Assembly (NCBI GenBank): GCA_028386065.3
Contig: JAKUCV010007157.1
Location: forward strand, 1-64,000
Length of the DNA: 64,000 nt
From: Turnera subulata
Lineage: Eukaryota; Streptophyta; Magnoliopsida; Malpighiales; Passifloraceae
Direction of reading: 5' to 3'
Shown: piece after piece, positions 45,603 to 57,804 of the stretch
Layout: each line of letters starts with the position of its first letter
Position numbering within the stretch: the stretch's first letter is position 1
Program-made: the position numbers and the translations under genes
The notes under the pieces: model-generated
Told to the model about the DNA's origin: nothing
Databases searched by the model: none
The model's input: only the letters and a program-made list of their open reading frames with translations

Positions 45603-45793
45603 GGATATTCGGCATATCCGAGCCACCGCGGATATTCGGCATATCCGAGCCACTGGGTATTTGGTATACCCCAACCTCAGGTGTCGTCATGCCAACCAGA
45701 TATTCAGCATATCTGAGCCACTGCGGATATTCGGCATATCCGAGCCACCGCGGATATTCGGCATATCCGAGCCACTGGGTATTTGGTATACCC
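45603..45793 (-). repeat. Array of seven short hairpin units in the LTR
   Basis: Seven 17-base inverted repeats lie at 45603, 45630, 45655, 45698, 45725, 45752 and 45777. Stems are GGATAT/ATATCC (four units), GGGTAT/ATACCC (two units) and AGATAT/ATATCT (one unit). Loops are TCGGC, TTGGT and TCAGC. Spacers between most units read gagccac(c/t)g. The array occurs again in the right LTR at about 51961-52155, with two units damaged. Confidence 0.93.
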
Positions 45794-46753
45794 TAACCAC
45801 AGGCTTGACGGGCCAACCAAACCAAACCGACCATAGCATCCCAGAATAAATTTTCAAACCATCGGGTCGTACCACTACTTTCCACATGACAATTATACCA
45901 ACATCTCAAATCAATTCCAATCTCAATTCCAATTTCTTTTTCACAATTTCCACAGTCAATAGTTCAACATCATTCTCAGCATAATATCCACAGAATCAAT
46001 AACACAGTCCAAAGCAACAATAATAACCACAACAGTCAATCAGCAAACAATCAACAATTCAGCAGTTCAATCGAACAACAAAGCACACAAAGTATTACAG
46101 GCAACATAACAAGGGTTATCCATCCTCACCTTAGCCGATAATCAATTATGGAACTGCCCAGCAAGTTCCAAGTCCGGTTCCTCAGCAAATTGCTCGTTAT
46201 CAACTCTTATATCAATCAAATAATATGCACACATAAGATGGTATGCAAATGCCATGCTAATACTGTATACCGTAAATTAAATATAAACTCGGCTCGGTTA
46301 CTCTCCCGGATTATTTCTCCATTATTATCATCATTCACCATTTATTTTAAGTGTCAAAGATACTATTCTATATTTACCCCTATACCCGGGTACTATTCCG
46401 ATATTTTACTACCTTAATAATACCCTTTCCAAAATTATTCCCTCAAAATATATATTTATTTTCCATAATATACCTCATATATTCTTTTCCAATTATCATT
46501 TCCAAAATTATAAACCTTTTTATTATTTCCTTCTATTAATTTTTTTTTCCAGAATTATTATTCGTTTCCCAAGTTTTATTTTATTTCCTTTTCCAGAATT
46601 TCTTTTCTTTTTTTTTAATTTTCGGATTGGGCCAATGGTGCCAGCCCACATCCAAAGCCCAGCAACCCAACTAACTAACCTAAAGGCCATAGCCCACAAC
46701 CCAAATCCAAAGCCCAACGGATACAAACTCAACCCATGCAGCCCGCGACCCGG

Positions 46754-47305
46754 TCAGCTAAACCCGACCCATGAAGCATCCAAACGGGTCGCGACCACAT
46801 CCAACGGGTCGTGCTCACCTTGCTTGCAGAGGTGGCGGCTTGGCGACGGAAGGGCGGCGGTTGAGCTGGGCGACAAGGCGAGGGCGACAGCAGGACGGGG
46901 AGGCGCTGGAGGTGTCGTGCCGCGGCGGGGAAAGAGGAGGCGGCGCGCCTGCTGGTGGTGGCTCGTGGCCTCGCTGACACGCGTGAGGGGGACGGCGTGA
47001 GCGGGTGAGTCGGACGAGCAGGGGCGGCGGTCGACGCGGTGCGACGAGGAGGAGGAGAGGCGACTGGAGGTGGTTTCAGGTGGCGGCGAGGTGGCTCCGG
47101 TAGTGGTGCTGCCGTGAAGAAGAAGAAGAAGAGAAGGGAAGGTGGGGTTGCTGGTCAAAACGACGCAGCTTAGGTGGTTGTGTGTTGTATATTTTTTTTT
47201 CTTTCTTTTCTGGTTCAAACGATTTTGTAGGAAATGGGTTTTTGTTGTTTCTGTTTTCGCAGGGAAGGAAGAGAGGATGCTGTTGGTGAAGGTGATGAAG
47301 TGCAT
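46754..47305 (-). other. GC-rich, Ser/Pro/Arg-rich open frame in the LTR leader
   Basis: A 183-codon open frame in element sense within the LTR, downstream of the TATA-like site. Composition is low-complexity (SSSSSHRVDRRPCSSDSPAH, PPAPPRPAVALALS). The right LTR has the counterpart at 53519-53115, and the solo LTR has a comparable GC-rich frame at 56013-56432. No domain is recognised. It may be only a GC-rich leader that happens to be open. Confidence 0.4.
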
Positions 47306-47750
47306 TAGGAAGGCAGAAGAAAAATAGTTATATAGACAGCAAAATTATTGATAAGTCATAGGCTTAATAGGAATTGGCGGCTGAATAATTGAACTTCAAT
47401 TATGCAGTTACTATGCTGCATGTGAAGTATGACCCACTTGGACCAGGAAATATCCGGTATACCCACTTATCTTATTTCTGGTCCGATAATTCAAGAATAA
47501 ACCCGATTTTTCCGAAGATTCCCGGACCCGGAAAAATTCCAACTTGGTCCGTAAAATCCGCAGAAAAATCCCGAACGTGGGACTATGCTCGATTTCAGAA
47601 TTCAAAGCTCAATTTACCATAATTTATTTACCCAAGATTAAAAATCAACGGTAAATTACTATAGATTAACTTAAACAGTCCCGGTAAAAATGAAATTTTT
47701 ACCTGGGCTGTTACAGTCTACCCTCCTTAAAAGAATTTCGTCCCCGAAAT

Positions 47751-50700
47751 TCACTCCGAAGCTGTGAACAAGTGCGGATACTGAGAACGCATATGCTCCT
47801 CAACTTCCCATGTGGACTCATTCGCAGAGTGCTTGCTCCACTTAACTTTTACCATTGGAATGACTCTGTTCCTCAACTGTCTGTCTTCTCGGGCAAGGAT
47901 CTGCTCCGGCATTTCTGTATATGTAAGACCCTCTGCGACCTCAACATCTACTGTAGTAACCACATGGCTCGGGTCTGATATGTACCTCCTCAACATGGAG
48001 ACATGGAACACATCATGAATCTGTGACAACTCCTCTGGCAAGGATAACCTGTATGCCAGGGGTCCAATCCTTTCCACAATCTCATACGGTCGAATGTACC
48101 TGGGAATCAGCTTCCCTCTTTTCCCGAATCTGATTACACCTTTCCATGGTGCAACTCGGAGGAAAACTCGCTCTCCCACTTGGTACTCCATCTCTCGACG
48201 ATGCTTATCGGCATAGCTCTTCTGTCGGTCCTGTGCTGCTCTCATACTCTGCTTAACTGTCTGAATCTTGTCAACAGTCTGCTTAACCAAATCTGGACCA
48301 ACGATCAAACGGAGACCTTCCTCATCCCAGCAAACTGGACTTCGGCACTTCCTTCCGTAAAGAGCTTCAAACGGAGGCATGCCAATACTGGAATGATAAC
48401 TGTTGTTATAGGCAAACTCCGCTAAAGGTAGATACTGATCCCAACTCCCACTGAAGTTAAAAGCACAAGCTCTTAGCATATCCTCCAGTGTCTGAATAGT
48501 CCTCTCCGACTGTCCATCGGTCTGAGGATGGAATGCAGTACTAAAACTCAGCTTCGTTCCCAAAGCTGTTTGCAGACTTTTCCAGAACCGTGATGTGAAT
48601 CTCGGGTCCCTGTCTGAGACTATGGACTTAGGAATTCCATGTAGCCTCACAATCTCTGCAACGTACTGCTTCGCCAACTTATCCAAGGTGTTTGTCTGTC
48701 GAAATGGAAGAAAATGGGCTGATTTTGTAAGTCGATCAACGATAACCCAGATGGCATCATGCTGTCTCCGGGTCAACGGTAATCCAACCACAAAATCCAT
48801 GGTAATCATTTCCCGCTTCCACTCTGGTACTGACAAAGATCTCATTTTCCCAGCTGGAGCCTGATGTTCAGCTTTCACTTGCTGACAAGTGATACACTTA
48901 GCCACATACTCGGCTACATCCTTCTTCATGCGTGGCCACCAAAAATGACTTCTCAAATTCTGGTACATCTTGGTGCTTCCGGGATGCATAGCATACGGTG
49001 TCATATGTCCTTCTTCTAGAATCTGACTACGTAGATCACCAACACTGGGTACACATAGGCGCTTTCCCAGCATCAATGCACTATCCTCCGCTATGTGGAA
49101 CTTATCTTCCTTTCCACTACGGACTGCTTCCTTCAGCTTGATCAAGTCGGGATCTCCATCTTGTAACTCCACAATCCAGCCCCTCAGGTTAGACTTGACT
49201 TCAATATGTGTCAACAAAGCTCCTGTCTCATCCACTGACAAATCAACTCCCATCTTCCTTAACTCGATGAGTGAGGACATCGAGTAGGTCGTGGAAGCAT
49301 CTTCTGGTTGTCTCCGACTCAAAGCATCTGCTACAACATTAGCTTTTCCAGGGTGATACTCAATGGTACAATCATAATCATTCAGCAACTCAACCCTACA
49401 TCTTTGTCGCAGGTTAAGCTCCTTCTGAGTCATGATGTATTTGAGACTCTTGTGATCTGTGAAAATCCGGCATCTCTCTCCAAACAGATAATGTCGCCAG
49501 ATCTTCAAAGCGAGGATCACTGCGGCCATCTCCAAATCATGTATCGGATAGTTCTTCTCGTGTGGCCTCAACTGTCTCGAAGCATAGGCTATCACTCGGC
49601 CTTCTTGCATCAAAACAGCTCCAAGACCAAGACCTGAAGCATCGCAGAACAGCACGTACTCCACTCCTGGCTTAGGCACTGTCAAGACTGGTGCTGTTGT
49701 CAGCTTCTTCTTAAGTTCTTCAAAACTCTTCTGACAATCCTCACTCCAAACAAAGGCTTGATCTTTCCTCAATAGCTTGGTCATGGGACTGGCTATCAAG
49801 GCAAAACCCTCGATGAATCTCCGGTAATATCCTGCAAGGCCAAGAAAACTCCTGACTTCTGGTACCGTCTTGGGCGGCTCCCACTCCAGAATGGCTTTTA
49901 CTTTAGCAGGATCAACCTTAATCCCATCCCCGGATACAACATGTCCAAGGAATGCAACTTCTTCAAGCCAGAACTCACACTTGCTAAACTTGGCATACAA
50001 CTCCTTCTCTCGCAACCTCTGAAGCACTACTCTCAGATGCTATTCATGTTCTTCCCGGTTCTTGGAGTAAATCAAGATGTCATCGATAAAGACTACCACA
50101 AACTTATCCAAGAACTCATTCAGGACCAAGTGCATCAAGCACATGAAAACCGCAGGTGCATTGGTCAAGCCAAAAGGAACCACTGTGAACTCAAAGTGAC
50201 CATACCGAGTACGGAAGGCTGTCTTCGGTATGTCCTTCTCTGCAATCTTGACCTGATGATAGCCAGATCGAAGATTAATCTTAGAAAATACAATAGCTCC
50301 CTGTAACTGATCAAAAAGATCATCAATCCTGGGAAGCGGATACTTGTTCTTCACTGTCACCTTGTTCAGTTGTCGGTAGTCCACACACATTCGCAAACTA
50401 CCATCCTTCTTCTTCACAAAGAGGACTGGTGATTCCCAAGGTGAAATACTAGGTCTGATGAAACCTTTCTCCAACAGCTCATCCAACTGTTTCTTCAACT
50501 CCTGAAGTTCCGTCGGCGCCATCCGATATGGTGCCATCGAGATAGGTGTCACTCCTGGCATCAAATCGATGGTGTACTCCACTTCTCCGTCAGGTGGCAA
50601 TCCTTGCAAATCTTTCGGAAACACATCTGGAAACTCCCTCACAACCATGATGTCTCCCAAAACCGGAGTCTAAACTTCTTCACCCATGGCATGGGTCAAT

Positions 50701-51230
50701 AAAGCATCTAAACCCAATGGCTGTATCCCAACATCTTGATTAGCAGAGATACTACATGTGGTAGCAGCTCTCCCAATACCTGTCAGCAAAATCTTATGTC
50801 CACCTTCGGAAGTCAACAACACTTCCTTGGTTCGACAGTTCACCATAGCACTGTACTTGGACAACCAATCCATCCCCAATATGATATCGAAACCTCCCAT
50901 GTTCATCACGATCAACCGTGCAAGAAAAATCTCGCCATCATATGAAAGCGAAACATCTCTGCACATGTGGGTTAATCTGACTACTATACCCGCAGGTAAC
51001 CTAACTCTCATTGGACAAACTAAACTCTCACCCGTACAGTTATGAAGTATTGCATAACTTTGCGCAATAAATGAATGCGTAGCACCAGGGTCTATCAAAG
51101 TATAAGCAGTACTACCAAAGACTGTAAAAGTACATGCTATAACCTCGGCATCTAGGTGACTTTCAGCATGCTGATTCTCTCCAACCGGATCCACTCGTCT
51201 TACCCTATATGAGAATGTATATGCATGCAT
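47751..51230 (-). pseudogene. Tekay-type pol: protease, RT, RNase H, integrase, chromodomain
   Basis: A single reading frame with two TAG stops (50670-50672 and 50040-50042). Order: protease (LIDPGATHSFIAQ near 51.09 kb); reverse transcriptase ([20 protein letters not shown], then [12 protein letters not shown], then [12 protein letters not shown] near 50.07 kb); RNase H ([24 protein letters not shown]); integrase zinc finger (ending [20 protein letters not shown]); core ([39 protein letters not shown]); and a chromodomain-like end ([20 protein letters not shown]). The RT motif usually reads KIDLRSGYHQ; here the first catalytic aspartate is asparagine. With two stops and this change the enzyme is dead, though the rest is well preserved. 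Confidence 0.92.
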
Positions 51231-51293
51231 ATTATACTAACTCATGACAGACTATGCACAAATAATCACAGCAACACCCAAGGACCTACTGCC

Positions 51294-51307
51294 CGCTCCG
51301 CTACCAA
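51294..51307 (-). other. Primer binding site of the Tekay-type element
   Basis: The minus strand reads TGGTAGCGGAGCGG, two bases from the 5' LTR end. It starts with the same 12 bases as the copia primer site at 22188 and is a variant of the initiator-Met tRNA complement. Confidence 0.75.
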
Positions 51308-51309
51308 AC

Positions 51310-54076
51310 TGAAGCGCCCCGACCCGTATTTACTGTAACACAGTAAACACGTGCCGAAACTATTCATAATGATAGAACAGACAGTACAACTTGCAAATAT
51401 TATACAATAGCAACTATCAATACAACTGTCACCCACACTCGGGGACCATTATTCAATCCAAACACAGTGCTCTCAGCAGCAGCAGATAGTATCAGTAATA
51501 TACATATCACAGGAGATCAGCAGTACAACAATATATATCACACAGCAGTGGAAATGTAGTACAGCAACATAAGCAATAGAATAGCAGCGGAAGACTTATG
51601 CACATGCAACCGTGGTATGGATCCGGAGTCAGGTGGAGAAGAAAGCAGCAGCCATCGAACGTCGAACCTGAACTACGGAAACAGCTTAACCTACGGGATG
51701 AAACCCCGCAGGCGAGGGGTGAGTCTGAAGTGCTCACCGACCAAGGATAAACAGTGATATGCAAGCAACCGTAATACTTAAAAGCAAACACAGATAAGCA
51801 ACAACATATCTCAATAACTGAACCAAGGCCAAAAGAATGCTTAATTATTATTACCAATTTTATCTTCCGGGCCCCCGTCACTGGACAAGCTAGGGTCGTA
51901 CCTGGTTATTAATTAATTCCGGATGCTAGGTCAAGAACCAATCCACATATCATAACAATCGGATATTCGGCATATCCGAGCCACCGCGGATATTTGGCAA
52001 TTCCGAGCCACTGGGTATTTGGTATACCCCAACCTCAGGCGACGTCATGCCAACCAGATATTCGGCATATCTGAGCCACTGCGGATATTCGGCATATCCA
52101 AGCCACCGCGGATATTCGGCATATTCGAGCCACTGGGTATTTGGTATACCCTAACCACAGGCATGACGGGCCAACCAAACCAAACCGACCATAGCATCCC
52201 AGAATAAATTTTCAAACCATCGGGTCGTACCACTACTTTCCACATGACAATTATACCAACATCTCAAATCAATTCCAATCTCAATTCCAATTTCTTTTTC
52301 ACAATTTCCACAGTCAATAGTTCAACATCAATCTCAGCATAATATCCACAGAATCAATAACACAGTCCAAAGCAACAATAATAACCACAACAGTCAATCA
52401 GCAAACAATCAACAATTCAGCAGTTCAATCGAACAACAAAGCACACAAAGTATTACAGGCAACATAACAAGGGTTATCCATCCTCACCTTAGCCGATAAT
52501 CAATTATGGAATTGCCCAGCAAGTTCCAAGTCCGGTTCCTCAGCAAATTGCTCGTTATCAACTCCTATATCAATCAAATAATATGCACACACAAGATGGT
52601 ATGCAAATGCCATGCTAATACTGTATACCGTAAATTAAATATAAACTCGGCTCGGTTACTCTCCCGGATTATTTCTCCATTATTATCATCATTCACCATT
52701 TATTTCAAGTGTCAAAGATACTATTCTATATTTACCCCTATACCCGGGTACTATTCCGGTATTTTACTACCTTGATAATACCCTTTCCAAAATTATTCCC
52801 TCAAAATATATATTTATTTTCCATAATATACCTCATATATTCTTTTCCAATTATCATTTCCAAAATTATAAACCTTTTTATTATTTCCTTCTATTAATTT
52901 TTTTTTCCAGAATTATTATTCTTTTCCCAAGTTTTATTTTATTTCCTTTTCCAGAATTTCTTTTCTTTTTTTTTTTAAATTTTCGGATTGGGCCAATGAT
53001 GCCAGCCCACATCCAAAGCCCAACAACCCAACTAACCAACCTAAAGGCCATAGCCCACAACCCAAATCCAAAGCCCAACGGATACAAACTCAACCCATGC
53101 AGCCCGCGACCCGGTCAGCTAAACTCGACCCATGAAGCATCCAAACGGGTCGCGACCACATCCAACGGGTCGTGCTCACCTTGCTTGCAGAGGTGGCGGC
53201 TTGGCGACGGAAGGGCGGCGGTTGAGTTGGGCGACAAGGCGAGGCCGACAGCAGGACGGGCAGGCGCCGGAGGTGTCGTGCCGCGGCGGGGAAAGAGGAG
53301 GCGGCGCGCCTGCTGGTGGTGGCTCGTGGCCTCGCTGACGCGCGTGAGGAGGACGGCGCGAGCGGGTGAGTCGGACGAGCAGGGGCGGCGGTCGACGCGG
53401 TACGACGAGGAGGAGGAGAGGCGACTGGAGGTGGTTTCAGGTGGCGGCGAGGTGGCTCCGGTAGTGGTGCTGCCGTGAAGAAGAAGAAGAAGAGAAGGGA
53501 AGGTGGGGTTGTTGGTCAAAACGACGCAGTTTAGGTGGTTGTGTGTTGTATTTTTTTTTTCTTTCTTTTCTGGTTCAAACGATTTTGTAGGAAATGGGTT
53601 TTTGTTGTTTCTGTTTTCGCAGGGAAGGAAGAGAGGATGCTGTTGGTGAAGGTGATGAAGTGCACTAGGAAGGCAGAAGAAAAATAGTTATATAGACAGC
53701 AAAATTATTGATAAGTCACAGGCTTAATAGGAATTGGCGGCTGAATAATTGAACTTCAATTATGCAGTTACTATGCTGCATGTGAAGTGTGACCCACCTG
53801 GACCACGAAATATCCGGTATACCCACTTATCTTATTTCTGGTCCGATAATTCGAGAATAAACCCGACTTTTTCCGAAGATTCCCGGACCCGGAAAAATCC
53901 CAACTTGGTCCGTAAAATCCGCAGAAAAATCCCAAACGTGGGACTATGCTCGATTTCAGAATTCAAAGCTCAATTTACCATAATTTATTTACCCAAGATT
54001 AAAAATCAACGGTAAATTACTGTAGATTAACTTAAACAGTCCCGGTAAAAATAAAATTTTTACCTGGGCTGTTACA
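51310..54076 (-). repeat. Tekay-type 5' LTR (2767 bp)
   Basis: Near-identical to 44952-47715, with scattered single changes. The hairpin array lies at about 51961-52155, the two-hairpin module near 51.69-51.74 kb, and the GC-rich leader frame at 53519-53115. Confidence 0.93.
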
Positions 54077-54081
54077 ATACA

Positions 54082-55281
54082 ACCAAAATTATCAAAGAAA
54101 AAATAAATAGCAGACACCACACAACAAATACAAGAAGAAAAAGTGAAAAAAAAAATATAAAAGAGAGTATTGCAGAAGCTAAAAGCTTCATGGGTGTTTG
54201 TAAGAAATAACGTGTATAGAAAGGATGAACCAACAGAAAGTGTCATGGCACCTATGAGAGAATTGTTAGAGGAGAATGAGAGAGAGAGAACAGTTGAATA
54301 ATAAATTTATTTTTAATAATAAAAGATAATAACAATTTAATTTTTAGTTGCAACCGGTGATTATAAGTTGTAAGTCCTCAACGTGGCTAATATTTATAAG
54401 CAACACAGTGAAGCGAGTGCCCTTAGTGGTTGTCACTAGATTTCTATTATAAGTTAAGCTCAACGTTTCTTTTAGCAGTATTTTGAATTTCTAATTCATC
54501 CTTACTTATCATTTTAATACTTTAATTGCCTTCTGACTATATTTTATTACCACATTATTGGCCAAACTTCTCATGGCTTACAGTCTTCTTCCACCATCCA
54601 AATAGGGTGCTTTCTCCTCCTCTATTACTCCATCTTCTTGAACCTTCATCATTCATGTTATACTATCTATAAACACATTGTTCGTCAAACTTCCTATTTG
54701 GCTTACTAACAAAAAAATTCAGAAATAAATTGTTAACAAAAATTTAAAATTTTAATTGTATAAGGGTAATAATTCTTATTGCAATTCCTATCCAAAAAAT
54801 GATTCTAAATAATCTACAAGCCTAACAAAGTAAAACTAATAATATGAAAGCTCTTATTCATATTCCTTCAAGAACTATGCACAGATTCGACAAAAACAAT
54901 ATATGTAAATAACTGCAAAGTGTCACAGGACACTGGGATCCATAATTAAATTGATAAATATTTTCATCAAGTGCATAACACTTTTGTGCCAATTATAATT
55001 CTTATATATAAAAAAATATGAAAAATGACTATAAATTGTACTATAAAATTCTGAAAAATTTGCATGAAAAATTAATAAATAAATGAAAACATAATATATT
55101 ATATTTGCATATATTACGCTTCTAAAGTCTGAATAGTATATAGCATTATTCTAATCACAAAAAAAAATATAATCCATATGTAACATATGAAAAAGGAAGA
55201 GAAGAATTAAAGAACGAATATAAATTTATAAAAAAATATTTCTAATTGACTTATACATAGATGGACATACAAGCCCTTTTG
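54082..55281. other. AT-rich intergenic DNA between two LTR insertions
   Basis: No gene is seen. This is the target DNA of the Tekay-type element on the left and of the solo LTR on the right. Confidence 0.55.
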
Positions 55282-55623
55282 GTCTCTGTAACAGCCCGGG
55301 TAAAATTTTTGATTTTTACCGGGACTGTAAAAGTCTTTTTACCGTGATTTACTGTTGAATTAATCTTGGGTAATTAATTCAAGGTAAATCGGGAGTCGTT
55401 TTTCAAAACCGAGGGTTTTTCCGCGCTCGTGATTTTTCCGTGGATTTTTCGGACCTAAGTTGGTATTTTTCGGGTTTCGGAATTTCTCGAAAAATCACAC
55501 CAGAAAATAACTAAGGGGGTATCAGTTGTTTTCTGGTCCGGACTGGACTCGCTCCATAATGCAGACAAGCTGCATTATTGGAGAATCACAGGTCGTACAG
55601 TGTTTGCACAGTGTTTCACCGTT

Positions 55624-55630
55624 TATAAAA
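55624..55630 (+). promoter_or_regulatory. TATA box of the solo LTR
   Basis: tataaaa, followed by ggg, upstream of a 300-base purine-rich leader. It is a standard LTR promoter position before the GC-rich leader. Confidence 0.65.
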
Positions 55631-55945
55631 GGGAAGCGGGGGAAGAGAAGGAGAAGAAGAGGAGAAGAAAAAGAAAAGAGGAAAAAAAAAAGAAAGAGAG
55701 AAAAAGAGAGGAAAAAGAAAAAGAGAGAAAAAGAAAAGAAAAGAGAGAAAAAAAAGAGAGGAAAAGAAAAAAAAAGAAAAAAAACAACAACAACACACAG
55801 AATAAACGGAAAAAAAAAAGAGAAGAGGGAAAAAAAATAAATAAAACAGCAAATGAAAAAAAGAGAGAGAAGAAAATCAAAAAAATAGAGAAAGAAAAGA
55901 AAGAAAATAAGAAAATTCAGAAAATGAAAATCGGAAAAAAAAAGA
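55630..55945 (+). repeat. Purine-rich low-complexity tract
   Basis: About 315 bases of almost only A and G on the plus strand (aagagaggaaaaagaaaaag and similar). Lys/Glu/Arg-rich frames here and Phe/Leu/Ser-rich frames on the other strand are products of composition. Confidence 0.95.
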
Positions 55946-57234
55946 AGTGAACAGTAGCGTCACCTTCATCCTCTGGTTACTGTGCACGTGAAGCCGTTCC
56001 CCGCCGCGTCTCGTGCCACCGCCGCCACCACCGAGTTCGTCGTCCCATCGCGAGCTCAGCCCCGCTGTCGCCGCCGAATTCCGTTCACCGAGGGGCCCTG
56101 ACGCGCCGTCAACCCGGCGGATCTGCTTCTCCGCGTCGCTGCTCAGCCACCGCGCCGCCGTTCCACCGCCCTTGGGCTTGCTCTCATCTGCCGCTGCTGA
56201 GGATGTGCTTGCCCTTCCTTCCCGCGCTCGCCGTCGTCGTCGCTGCTGCTCAACCCGCGAGATGAGCAGATCCGGGTCGAGTTTGACCCGTCTCCATATG
56301 GGTTGCCTACTCTGGGTTGGGTTGTTCGCGTGGGCTGGGCTGTGTGCAGGTGCTGGGCCGGACCTTGGCGGGCCTGCTGCCTTGGTCTGGGCTTGGTCCT
56401 GTTCAGCCCAGTCCGATTTATTTTTTTTTTAAATTTAACAAAAATATATATATATTCAGATATATAATTTTGGAAAAAATTATATATTTATTTTGAGAAA
56501 ATTATGGACAATATAATTCTGGTATTTTTAGGAAAATATAAGTATATATACTTTGATAGATAATTAAGTTTTGTTTGTAAATTATTATTATGGTTAGTTT
56601 GAAAAATATATATATACCTTGAAATTAATTTCTGGAAATTTAATATGTATATTATTTCGTCTGAAAAATTATGATTGTAGTATATGTATATAAATATGTA
56701 TTTAGGAAATTAGAGTTAATTATATTTTGTGTTGGAAAATATTATTACTATATATATTTAGAAAAGATAAATACTATATATATTTTCTGAAATTTATAAA
56801 TAGGTTATTATTTTTCTGGAAAAATTATGGTGATTATAATTTTGGAAAATTATAATTATTTTATGAAAATATATTTTGAAAAAAAGAGTTTTAATTAAAG
56901 TATGGTACCGAAATTATATTCGGATATACGTACGGTATAATATTTTTGGTAAAAGAAGATAATAAAAGATATGTAACCGGGATGGGATTATTTCGCAGTA
57001 TTGGCATCATAGCATACCCATTATGTGCATTTATGTGTATATGTTGTTTTGCTCTATAGGTTCGGATATCAGGCAATTTCCCGAGGAGCCGGCGTCGGAC
57101 CGGTCATTGTTTTCCGAAGTTGAGTAATCGGCCAAGGTGAGGATGGATTTCCTTCAATATGTGCCTGTATTACTCGGTTATTTTGTTTTGTGGATCATTG
57201 AATTGTTGAGTATTGTGGATGTTGTGGTTGTTTC

Positions 57235-57618
57235 GGGATATTGATCCCATTGCCTTGATTGTTGTCGGGATGTTTATCCCAGTATTTTGGTTGGTATTTG
57301 GATGTTGATCTTGAGTCTTTTGGGTATAAAACATAATGGAATTAATTAATCAATTGTGATAAGGATGTCGATCCTTGGTATTTTGGGTTAGGGATGTTGA
57401 TCCCTGAGATATGATTTGGTTGATGATAATATAATTGTCACGTGGTAAGTAGAGGTATGACCGGATGGTTTGAGACTGTTTTATGGTGCCATGATCTGGG
57501 TTACTTGTGATGGGCATGTTGATGCCGGTTTGATTGGGATGTTGATCCCTGAGTTTGTTATTGGGATGTTGATCCCGGGTTCTTTTTGATCTGGCACCAG
57601 GAGCAGGTTGATAACCTG
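57235..57618 (+). repeat. Hairpin array in the solo LTR
   Basis: Short inverted repeats with a 4-base loop, usually GTTG: GGGAT-ATTG-ATCCC (57235), GGGAT-GTTT-ATCCC (57267), AAGGAT-GTCG-ATCCTT (57361), AGGGAT-GTTG-ATCCCT (57390), GGCAT-GTTG-ATGCC (57513), GGGAT-GTTG-ATCCC (57536 and 57563) and CAGGTT-GAT-AACCTG (57604). A broken unit lies near 57300. It occupies the same relative place as the array in the Tekay-type LTRs, although the sequence is different. Confidence 0.9.
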
Positions 57619-57804
57619 GTACGACCCTAGCTTATCCGTGACGGGGCCCGGAAAGATAAAATTGGACAATTGGATTTTATTGGTGTCTTTTTGGTTTTGG
57701 ACCGGTTTCGGGTCCTGTCTTTCGATTTGGTGTATTTTGGTGGATTTTACTTGTTTTCGACTTGAGTAATTTTAGTGTGCATATTGATGGTCTATCTTTC
57801 GTCT

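Larger units (their letters stand above)
44952..47715 (-). repeat. Tekay-type 3' LTR (2764 bp)
   Basis: In element sense it runs TGTAACAGCCC ... GGGTCGGGGCGCTTCA. It contains a TATA-like site (minus-strand TATATAA at 47334-47328), a GC-rich coding-like leader (47305-46754), an AT-rich stretch, a hairpin array (45793-45603) and the two-hairpin module (45380-45332). It is close to the right LTR throughout. Confidence 0.93.
44952..54076 (-). mobile_element. Ty3/gypsy Tekay/Del-type chromovirus lacking gag
   Basis: LTRs of about 2.76 kb (44952-47715 and 51310-54076) with ends tgaagcgccccgaccc and gggctgttaca. They are flanked by exact ataca (44947-44951 and 54077-54081). The element reads on the minus strand. 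The primer site lies by the right LTR, the pol frame covers 51230-47751, and the polypurine tract AAGGAGGGTAGAC lies just before the left LTR. Only about 80 bases separate the primer site from the protease frame, so gag is deleted. The large LTRs, the tract and the C-terminal chromodomain-like part point to the Tekay clade. Confidence 0.92.

Noticed and set aside
44456..54430. Inverted repeat pair (44.46-44.56 kb against 54.34-54.43 kb) that might be ends of a DNA transposon holding the Tekay element
   Set aside because: Only short words match (ggca.tcg, gccacgt, accggtt), and no target duplication was found. Too weak by eye.
55526..55950. Lys/Glu-rich frames (104 and 116 codons) and Phe-rich frames on the other strand
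   Set aside because: They are a product of the purine-rich tract in the solo LTR leader.
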